26,668 nucleotides of DNA, from positions 1 to 26,668 of the forward strand of contig JAHFOW010000012.1 in the NCBI GenBank assembly GCA_023261465.1, read 5' to 3'. The notes under the pieces are model-generated. The model saw only the letters and a list, made by a program, of their open reading frames with translations, was not told the DNA's origin and did not search any database. This DNA is from Planctomycetota bacterium. GTDB taxonomy: Bacteria; Planctomycetota; Brocadiia; Brocadiales; Brocadiaceae. Positions 16,194-22,988 of this stretch are shown here, piece after piece. Every line of letters begins with the position of its first letter. Position 1 is the stretch's first letter. The position numbers were made by a program, and so were the translations under genes.

Positions 16194-17873
16194 ATGAAAA
16201 ATAACAAACTCAACGTCTGTCTTATATTAAACTCCCTAATAATTCCCAGATGGCAGGCTTTTCTCGTCGGGGAAATAATTAGTTTACCTTTCGCGAAAGT
16301 TTCACTGATAATATTAGAAAGAAAATTTGAAAAGAAAAATTCCAAAGAGTTTATTTCACATTTTTTGTATATTTTATATGCCTGGTTAGATTCCAGATTG
16401 TTTAGAAGAACTACTAACACTGAAGACCCGCTACAACCCGTTGATTTGACAGATAGATTGTTGGATAGCGAACAAATACCTGTTGATTTCACACAGGAGA
16501 AATTTTCAACAGAAGATACAAGAGAAATTGGTAGTTTTAATATAGACGTTGTACTACAACTTACACCAGGACGCATACATAAAGAAATTGCAGAGTTAAG
16601 CCGTTATGGTTTATGGTTTTTTAGTTTTGGCAATCATAAAGGACATACAAGGAGTTTATCAGGCTTTTGGGAAATATACGGTTCCAATCCGGTAACATGC
16701 AGTAAGTTGTTGGCATTTACTCAAAATAAATGCGCAAATTGTATACTCTCAATTTCCTGGACGGCCACTAAAAATTATTCGTTGTATTTGAATAGAACAA
16801 GAATTTACTGGAAATCGGCGCATTTTGTGGTAAATCATCTCAGAACTATCCACCAGTATGGGTGGGAGTATTTGTTAAAGAAGAGGCATGATATGGCAGA
16901 GGAAAATGATTTATCATCAAATAACGATTGCCCAAACAATTGGCAAGTGATCGTTTTTATGGGAAAAATATCTGTGAATCTTATCAAAAAGATATTAAAA
17001 ACGGTGTTTGGCCATGAGACCTGGGTGATTGGATTAAGGCAAAAACACGATATAAAAGACTTGTCTTGTTTTGATAATGTAGATAAGTCCATGTTTAAAA
17101 AAATTAAATCCAACCGAGACGGTTTTTTGGCAGATCCATTTATCATTGAGCATAAGAAGAAAAATTATATTTTTTGCGAAGAGTTTCTCAAAAAAGAACG
17201 CAAGGGTATTATCAGTGTAATTGAAATTTTGAATGACCTCAATATTACCCATCCCCGCACCGTTCTTGATCGTCCTTATCATCTTTCTTATCCTTTTCTT
17301 TTTAAATGGGGTGAAGAGCTGTTCATGATACCAGAAACATCCAGAAACAGAACCATTGAATTGTATAAATGTGTTCAATTTCCGGATCAGTGGATATTGG
17401 ATAAGGTTCTGTTTACATCAACAAATGCTGCGGATACTACAGTGTTGTATGAAAAAGGTATATTCTGGTTATTTACCTGTCAGAATAATGGTGAACTTGA
17501 CGCTTATGATGCCTTTGACGAATTATATCTATACTGGTCGTATGATATAAGAGGACCGTGGTATTTTCATCCGCAAAATCCAATAGTGTCTGACATACGC
17601 AGGGCACGATGTGCGGGAGCCATAATTCGTCTACAGAACTCATTAATCAGGCCGAGTCAGGACTGTTCTGAAAAATATGGTAAACGAATTAATTTCAATC
17701 ACATTGTTCAACTTACACAAACGGAGTATAGAGAGGAACCCATCGGAGTTTTTGAGGATATTTGGTATTTCGGCGCCAATGGAACTCACACATGGAACTC
17801 TAATGAGTGTTTTGACGTCATTGATGCTTCAATATGGAAATTTAAGCGTTTTTCATTTTTCGGCAAGTCATAG
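16194..17873 (+). CDS. Formyltransferase-like/GINT1-like propeller protein
   Basis: A 559-residue two-part protein of uncertain role. The N-terminal ~230 residues (LNVCLILNSLIIPRWQ, then VVLQLTPGRI, YGLWFFSFGNHKGHT) look like a worn formyltransferase or Rossmann-like domain lacking clear catalytic residues. The C-terminal part (about 275-559) resembles the five-bladed propeller domain at the N-terminus of plant glucosamine inositolphosphorylceramide transferase (GINT1): FLADPFIIEH, FCEEF, YHLSYPFLF, MIPETS, then GPWYFHPQNPIVSDIRRARCAGA, RPSQDCS.KYG and GTHTWN. The domain is also found, as I recall, in bacterial polysaccharide clusters. Its activity in bacteria is unknown to me; glycan binding or transfer is inference. 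The ATG has no ribosome binding site and follows the previous stop by 21 bases. Confidence 0.7.
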   Translation: MKNNKLNVCLILNSLIIPRWQAFLVGEIISLPFAKVSLIILERKFEKKNSKEFISHFLYILYAWLDSRLFRRTTNTEDPLQPVDLTDRLLDSEQIPVDFTQEKFSTEDTREIGSFNIDVVLQLTPGRIHKEIAELSRYGLWFFSFGNHKGHTRSLSGFWEIYGSNPVTCSKLLAFTQNKCANCILSISWTATKNYSLYLNRTRIYWKSAHFVVNHLRTIHQYGWEYLLKKRHDMAEENDLSSNNDCPNNWQVIVFMGKISVNLIKKILKTVFGHETWVIGLRQKHDIKDLSCFDNVDKSMFKKIKSNRDGFLADPFIIEHKKKNYIFCEEFLKKERKGIISVIEILNDLNITHPRTVLDRPYHLSYPFLFKWGEELFMIPETSRNRTIELYKCVQFPDQWILDKVLFTSTNAADTTVLYEKGIFWLFTCQNNGELDAYDAFDELYLYWSYDIRGPWYFHPQNPIVSDIRRARCAGAIIRLQNSLIRPSQDCSEKYGKRINFNHIVQLTQTEYREEPIGVFEDIWYFGANGTHTWNSNECFDVIDASIWKFKRFSFFGKS

Positions 17874-17945
17874 TTCTCGATGCGCTCCCGTATTGTAAGT
17901 TAAATAAATTTTTAAAAATACAGGTATTTATACTCGAAAAAAAAT

Positions 17946-18947
17946 TTGATTGCCCAACTAGACTCACTTTATATTAAAATACGCCCTACAAAAGTTATAA
18001 ACCGCTTAATAAGTTATACTTTTTTTGAGGGACGTCCGGTAACGACAAAAGGGCGGTGGATAAACCCTCTGGTTTTTTCTCTTTTTTGTGTAGAAAAAAA
18101 ACTACCTCAACTTAAGAAAGTCGAAAAACCTGTTTTTGTTTTAGGAACGGGGAGAAGCGGAACGACAGTTTTAGGAATAATATTATCCATGCATAGAGAT
18201 GTGGCGTTTCTCAACGAACCAAAGGCCATGTGGCATTCTCTGTGTCATTATGAAGATGTAATTGGTAATTATAGCAAGGGCGAGGCACGCTATCGTCTTA
18301 GTGACAGGGAAGTAACTGAAGACATGAAACGTTTTGCACATCGTTTATATGGAGCATACCTTGCAGCCACTTGTTCAAAAAGGGTTGTTGATAAATATCC
18401 GGAGCTCATATTTAGAATTCCATTTGTAAAAGCACTTTTTCCCGATGCAAAGTTTCTATTTTTGGTACGCAATGGATGGGACACAATTCAGTCAATTGAA
18501 GAGTGGTCAACAAGATACGCCGTGAAGACGGATAACACAGTCCATGATTGGTGGGGTGTAAATAACCGTAAGTGGTATTTGTTGGTAGATCAGATTGTTA
18601 GTAATGATCATGTGTTTTCTAAAATTCAAAATGAAGTACGAAATTTTACCAATCAGGTTGATATGGCCGCAGTAGAATGGATAGTGACCATGCGCGAAGG
18701 TCTTTCACGATTAAAACAATATCCTGAAGCAATAAGATTGGTACGCTATGAAGACCTTGTTCAACATACCGAGGAAAGTTTAATTTCCATACTGGATTTT
18801 TGTGAATTGACTCCGGATAATATTTTTTTCAAATATGCAACAAAAACATTACATCCAACAAAAAGCCGGGGGTCAATTGGTTTACATCCTGCAATACAAC
18901 CGTTGTTTAATGATGCTATGGAAAGTCTTGGATATCCGGTATTTTAA
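17946..18947 (+). CDS. Sulfotransferase (GTGRSGTT type), fourth of four
   Basis: A 333-residue sulfotransferase, cytosolic. The 5'-phosphosulfate loop is GTGRSGTT (67-74) after strand VFVL, the 3'-phosphate motif is FLVRNGWDTIQSIEEW with Arg175 and Ser183, and IRLVRYEDLV with ISILDFCEL near 265-287 completes the family pattern. It is the longest before the loop, with about 60 extra N-terminal residues. No ATG exists in frame before the motif; the only usable start is TTG at 17946, because an in-frame TAA lies at 17913-17915. No clear ribosome binding site is seen, so expression may be low or depend on coupling. The next gene follows after 16 bases that hold a strong AAAGGAGG. Acceptor unknown; it differs from the other three enzymes outside the motifs. 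Confidence 0.87.
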   Translation: MIAQLDSLYIKIRPTKVINRLISYTFFEGRPVTTKGRWINPLVFSLFCVEKKLPQLKKVEKPVFVLGTGRSGTTVLGIILSMHRDVAFLNEPKAMWHSLCHYEDVIGNYSKGEARYRLSDREVTEDMKRFAHRLYGAYLAATCSKRVVDKYPELIFRIPFVKALFPDAKFLFLVRNGWDTIQSIEEWSTRYAVKTDNTVHDWWGVNNRKWYLLVDQIVSNDHVFSKIQNEVRNFTNQVDMAAVEWIVTMREGLSRLKQYPEAIRLVRYEDLVQHTEESLISILDFCELTPDNIFFKYATKTLHPTKSRGSIGLHPAIQPLFNDAMESLGYPVF

Positions 18948-18963
18948 AAATAAAGGAGGAATA

Positions 18964-19983
18964 ATGTCACGTGTCTTAGTTACTGGCGCAGCAGGATTTA
19001 TTGGTTCTCATGTTGCTGAAAATCTTATAAAAGATGGTTATGAAGTAATAGCGGCTGACAATTTATCTGGGGGCTTTCAGGAAAACATTCCAAACGCCGC
19101 TACCTTTGTTAATCTGGATGTTACCAATTCCGATTACGTTACAAAACTTTTTAAAGAATATGGCCCTTTTCAACACGTGTACCATCTGGCAGCATATGCC
19201 GCAGAGGGACTTTCTCATTACATCCGCCGGTTTAATTATATTAATAACGTCGTTGGAAGTATCAATCTTATCAACGAATCAGTTCGTAACAGCGTCGAAT
19301 GTTTTGTTTTTGCGTCATCCATTGCTGTATATGGAACAAACCAAACTCCAATGCATGAAAGCATGGTTCCTTTACCAGAGGATCCCTACGGTATCGCAAA
19401 GTACGCCGTTGAACTGGACTTAAAAGCCGCACATGAGATGTTCGGCTTGGATTACGTCATCTTCCGTCCTCATAATGTTTATGGTGAAAAACAGAATATT
19501 GCAGATCGTTATCGTAATGTGATTGGAATTTTTATGAATCAAATTCTCCACGGAGAATCACTGACTATATTTGGAGATGGCACACAAACAAGGGCATTTT
19601 CATACATAGCAGATGTTGCGCCTGCAATTGCACAAGCTCCTTACATTAAGAAGGCACGTTGTAAGACATTTAATATAGGTGCAGACGTTCCTTATACCGT
19701 CAATGATTTGGCTCACATGGTTGCAAAAGCATTCGGGGCAAAACCACACATAAAATACCTCCCGGCGCGCAAGGAGGTATTGCATGCATTTTGCGATCAT
19801 ACTCTGGTGCGTTCAGTTTTTGAATTAGCCGAGCCCGCCTCATTATCTCTTGGGATTAAACGTATGGCAGACTGGGTGAAATCTATAGGGCCACGTCAAT
19901 CGATTGGGTTTGATTCAGTAGAAGTGGAAAAAAATTTCCCACCAGGATGGCGTCACTATATTACTTCATTAAAGGGAAAATAA
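18964..19983 (+). CDS. NAD-dependent sugar epimerase/dehydratase (SDR)
   Basis: Extended short-chain dehydrogenase acting on a nucleotide-sugar, 339 residues, most like UDP-glucose 4-epimerase or related C4/C5 epimerases. The dinucleotide motif GAAGFIGSH lies at 8-16, and an Asp at 32 (ADNLSGG) points to NAD. The catalytic triad is Ser118/119 (FASSIAVYG) with Tyr142 and Lys146 (DPYGIAKYA). RPHNVYGEKQN and TIFGDGTQTRAFSYIAD follow, as in the epimerase branch. The start is fixed by AAAGGAGG 6 bases before ATG 18964; a longer reading from 18835 has no such site and overlaps the sulfotransferase. It should supply a modified sugar donor for the polysaccharide. The exact donor cannot be told. Confidence 0.9.
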   Translation: MSRVLVTGAAGFIGSHVAENLIKDGYEVIAADNLSGGFQENIPNAATFVNLDVTNSDYVTKLFKEYGPFQHVYHLAAYAAEGLSHYIRRFNYINNVVGSINLINESVRNSVECFVFASSIAVYGTNQTPMHESMVPLPEDPYGIAKYAVELDLKAAHEMFGLDYVIFRPHNVYGEKQNIADRYRNVIGIFMNQILHGESLTIFGDGTQTRAFSYIADVAPAIAQAPYIKKARCKTFNIGADVPYTVNDLAHMVAKAFGAKPHIKYLPARKEVLHAFCDHTLVRSVFELAEPASLSLGIKRMADWVKSIGPRQSIGFDSVEVEKNFPPGWRHYITSLKGK

Positions 19984-19986
19984 CAC

Positions 19987-21135
19987 ATGAACCACCCTTC
20001 AAACACGAACAACCCAATCCGGGTTGCTTTATTAGGTTCAAGAGGTGTCCCCGCGCGTTACGGAGCATTCGAAATATGCGCTGACAAAATTGCCACAAAA
20101 GGCGGGTCGGATAATGTTCAATGGACAATTTATTGCCCAACGGAAAGTAATTGTCCCACAACCTATGGAAAGGCCGTTACCTTATCGGTCAAACACGGCA
20201 AGGGTAAAACCGCCCCTTTATTATACGATATCCGTTCGCTCGTGCGCGCCTCAAGAAGCAAGGTGGATGTAATTGTAATGCTCGGTTACGGGGCCGGACC
20301 ATTTTTAATTCTTCCACGCATTTTTGGGAAGAAAATAATAACAAATACCAATGGGTTTGAATATCTTCGGTCTAAATGGCCGTGGTACGTGAAAATTTAC
20401 TTCCGGTGTGCCGAGTTTTTTGCTGCCACCTTTTCAAATGAACTCGTGAGCGATTCTGTAAATATCGCTCATTACTATGAAAAACGTTATGGAAAAAAAT
20501 CCACCTTTATAGCTTATGGCACTGATATCCCTGATGCGCCTGCTGACAATTCGTTCATACAAACGATGGATAAATTTTTAAGCCAGCACAAATTAAAACA
20601 TCGGGAGTATCATGTAGTTGTAATGCGGCTTGAGCCTGAAAACAGTATTCAGGTGATTTGTGAAGCTGCAATAAAAAGAAAAACGGGCAAACCCGTTCTC
20701 TTAATAGGCCCATCAACCCCATTTTTCGAAAAAAAGGTTAAACCCTTAATTGCTCGGACTGCAAATGTAATCGTGGCCGGTCCAATTTATGACCGCGTTC
20801 TTTTGTTTTTACTCAGACGTAATGCGCTTTCTTATATTCATGGACATTCTGTCGGGGGAATTAATCCAACATTATTGGAATCTCTTTCAACGGGCACACC
20901 TATAATAGCCCGTCGCACACCATATAATGAAGAGGTATTGGAAGAAGCAGGGCTTTATTTTCATGATATTGATTCACTTGTACAGCAATTGGACTGGATT
21001 GAGTCCCGTTCTTACGAGGAATGGCATAAAGTATCCCAGTTAGAAGGTTCAAAACTACGTCCCTGCTTCACCTGGGAAAAAGTTGTTGAGAGCTATGAAA
21101 CACTTGTTAAAAAGTCATTGAGCGATAAACACTAA
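19987..21135 (+). CDS. DUF1972-type glycosyltransferase (rhamnosyltransferase-like)
   Basis: GT-B type glycosyltransferase of 382 residues. The N-terminal motif VALLGSRGVPARYGAFEICAD is the hallmark of the DUF1972 domain that precedes the GT1/GT4 catalytic half in many rhamnosyl- and other polysaccharide glycosyltransferases. The C-terminal half has GGINPTLLESLSTGTPIIARRTPYNEEVL, the nucleotide-sugar site, with GLYFHD after it. The usual C-terminal acceptor contact VLHIHG becomes YIHGHSVGG here, which is normal for the family. AAGGGA lies 9 bases before the ATG and three bases separate it from the epimerase gene. It acts in the cytosol on the lipid-linked oligosaccharide. Donor sugar not determinable; members of this family often use dTDP-rhamnose, but no rhamnose pathway genes are in the window. 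Confidence 0.9.
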   Translation: MNHPSNTNNPIRVALLGSRGVPARYGAFEICADKIATKGGSDNVQWTIYCPTESNCPTTYGKAVTLSVKHGKGKTAPLLYDIRSLVRASRSKVDVIVMLGYGAGPFLILPRIFGKKIITNTNGFEYLRSKWPWYVKIYFRCAEFFAATFSNELVSDSVNIAHYYEKRYGKKSTFIAYGTDIPDAPADNSFIQTMDKFLSQHKLKHREYHVVVMRLEPENSIQVICEAAIKRKTGKPVLLIGPSTPFFEKKVKPLIARTANVIVAGPIYDRVLLFLLRRNALSYIHGHSVGGINPTLLESLSTGTPIIARRTPYNEEVLEEAGLYFHDIDSLVQQLDWIESRSYEEWHKVSQLEGSKLRPCFTWEKVVESYETLVKKSLSDKH

Positions 21136-21175
21136 TTGACGAATTTCCGAAAAAGAACAGATTAGTTGAGGGATC

Positions 21176-22282
21176 ATGGGCAATCAACATAAAAATTTTC
21201 TGCTAATAAATGAATCGATCGTATCGCTGTCATTAATATTTATTATATCTTTTTTTGTTAATTTGTTAATTATAAATATTTTCAAAAAGAGGACATTCTG
21301 TGAAGATGGTGTAGAGAGTAATAAACCACAGCGATTTCACGATATACCAACGCCAAGGGCAGGGGGGGTTGGTATTTTTATTTCTGTAGCAATCGGCCTT
21401 CTTATCTTTGAATGTGCATTGCAAAAATTCTCCTTTAAGGTATTATATTCGACATTTTATTCTTTATCTAAGACGCGTCACATATTCCTTTATATTGTTT
21501 TGGCATCACTCCCGGTCTTTTTAATAGGTTTCTATGAAGATATGAAATCTAACACAAGCCACAGGATGAGATTAATGGTGATAGGCATCGGCGCTATTAT
21601 CGGTATTTTTTTAATGGATAGCACAATTTATAATTTGGGTATATGTAAATTACCTTTCTGGATTGCCCTTCCTTTTACCGTTTTTGCTATTGTAGGCGTC
21701 ACCAATGCCATTAATATAATAGACGGTTTCAACGGGCTTGCATCGGGAATATCAATTATAGCCCTGTCTTTTTTTGCCTTTACATCATATATTCATGGAG
21801 ATTTGCTCATCTTTACCATATCTCTTTTTGTAATATCAGCTATAATTGGTTTTTTTATCTGGAATTTTCCCAATGGTAAAATTTTTCTTGGAGACAGCGG
21901 GGCATATTTCATTGGTTTTGTGCTAGCACTGATTTCTATTTTTCTCGTAAACAGAAATCCCCAAATTTCTCCATGGTTCCCCTTCGTACTCCTTATGTAT
22001 CCAATATTTGAGGTTCTGTTTTCAATTTATAGACGAAAGTTCAAAAGGGGCTTTTCATCATTTGAACCAGATGCCATGCACTTGCATACGCTTATTTACA
22101 GACGTGTTACGAAGAAAAATTACAAGACATCCGTTTATCTATGGACTCTGGCAGCATTCTTTAATGCAATAGCATTTCCTTTCCGCATGCATACTTTACC
22201 GCTTATCATCATCTTTTTCATATTCTCTGCTACCTATATTTATCTTTACCGGAGGATTGTAAGGTTTAAGATGGGGTGGTGA
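21176..22282 (+). CDS. WecA/MraY-like undecaprenyl-phosphate sugar-1-P transferase
   Basis: Polytopic enzyme that loads a first sugar-1-phosphate (often GlcNAc-1-P) on undecaprenyl phosphate to start a repeat unit. 368 residues with about 10-11 membrane spans. Motifs in order: FHDIPTPRAGGVGIF (54-68), GFYEDMKS with Glu121-Asp122 as the metal-site pair (DD in most relatives), NAINIIDGFNGLASG (178-191, Asn180 and Asp183 near Mg/nucleotide), FLGDSGAYFIGF (237-248), and DAMHLHTLIYRR (299-310), a reduced form of the HxHHxxR loop. GAGGG lies a few bases before the ATG at 21176. As the last gene of the cluster it is the likely entry point of the pathway. MraY itself is less likely, because no cell-wall genes lie nearby. 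Confidence 0.9.
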   Translation: MGNQHKNFLLINESIVSLSLIFIISFFVNLLIINIFKKRTFCEDGVESNKPQRFHDIPTPRAGGVGIFISVAIGLLIFECALQKFSFKVLYSTFYSLSKTRHIFLYIVLASLPVFLIGFYEDMKSNTSHRMRLMVIGIGAIIGIFLMDSTIYNLGICKLPFWIALPFTVFAIVGVTNAINIIDGFNGLASGISIIALSFFAFTSYIHGDLLIFTISLFVISAIIGFFIWNFPNGKIFLGDSGAYFIGFVLALISIFLVNRNPQISPWFPFVLLMYPIFEVLFSIYRRKFKRGFSSFEPDAMHLHTLIYRRVTKKNYKTSVYLWTLAAFFNAIAFPFRMHTLPLIIIFFIFSATYIYLYRRIVRFKMGW

Positions 22283-22336
22283 AACCGTGAATTTGATGCT
22301 GGAAAAAGTGCCGGACATCTGATTGACGCCTTGATT

Positions 22337-22849
22337 TTATTGACAGGGAGATTTGTTTATACATATCAAAATACAGCATACCGTTTTTGCGTCCTTTATT
22401 GCGCCATTCTTTACCATTTCAAATGCATCGCGAAGTTTTATTTGTACAATACCTTTAATTGACTCATCATCCTGATGATTGGTTTTGGTCTTTGTGAGAT
22501 ATGTTGCCTTAAAGAGGTGCATGGTTTCGCTCAGGATGCCCGGTGATGGATAGATGATAGTAAGGGGAACTAATTTGCCGGCCCTGTAGCCAGTTTCCTC
22601 CTCTAATTCACGCGCGGCACATGCCGCGAACGTCTCCCCTTTGTCCAGAGTGCCAGCAGGGATTTCATAAATAGTCTCTTTTACTGCATGCCGATACTGT
22701 TGAATGAGGATAATTTCGTCTTCAGAAATAAATGGGATAATGGCCGATGAGCCGGGATGCTCAATAACTTCCCGTACCGCCTTTCGGCCATTATCGAGGA
22801 TAATTTCATCTTTTCTTACGTTTATTTTTATACCAGAATAAATAAGCAT
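22337..22849 (-). CDS. NUDIX hydrolase, ADP-ribose pyrophosphatase type
   Basis: 170-residue cytosolic NUDIX enzyme that cuts nucleoside-diphosphate compounds. The Nudix box is complete at 66-88: G66, E72, R80, E81, E84, E85, then TGY, matching GX5EX7REUXEEXGU. Before it, QQYRHAVKETIYEIPAG is the N-terminal hallmark of the NudF/ADPRase group, and YPSPG at 100-104, about 15 residues after the box, is the proline position used to recognise ADP-ribose or sugar-nucleotide substrates. AAGGAG lies 5 bases before the ATG. It runs opposite to the polysaccharide cluster and shares a short convergent gap of 54 bases with it, in which I see no clear terminator. Its substrate could be ADP-ribose or a sugar nucleotide; a housekeeping role is likely. 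Confidence 0.94.
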   Translation of the reverse strand: MLIYSGIKINVRKDEIILDNGRKAVREVIEHPGSSAIIPFISEDEIILIQQYRHAVKETIYEIPAGTLDKGETFAACAARELEEETGYRAGKLVPLTIIYPSPGILSETMHLFKATYLTKTKTNHQDDESIKGIVQIKLRDAFEMVKNGAIKDAKTVCCILICINKSPCQ

Positions 22850-22920
22850 AAATACTCCTTTTGATTAGTGGATTTGGTTGCGGCGTAGCTGTGCCAGGAA
22901 TATTGAATTATGAATGAAAA

Positions 22921-22965
22921 GACATTCGTTATTCGACATTCTTTTGTTCGGCGTCCGATATTCGT
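22921..22965. repeat. Degenerate TTCG-type short repeats
   Basis: In the gap between the NUDIX gene and the pseudopilin operon, near-identical short units recur: attcgttattcg, acattc, gttcggcg, gatattcg. They resemble a decayed short tandem or dispersed repeat. No coding potential is seen here. Confidence 0.3.
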
Positions 22966-22988
22966 ACTTACCAATGAAAATAACACGT

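Noticed and set aside
18835..18963. N-terminal extension of the epimerase by 43 residues
   Set aside because: It overlaps the sulfotransferase gene, and a strong AAAGGAGG lies just before ATG 18964, where the Rossmann motif begins at the expected distance.
22283..22336. Bidirectional terminator in the convergent gap between the WecA-like and NUDIX genes
   Set aside because: No stem of useful length with a following U-run could be found on either strand.
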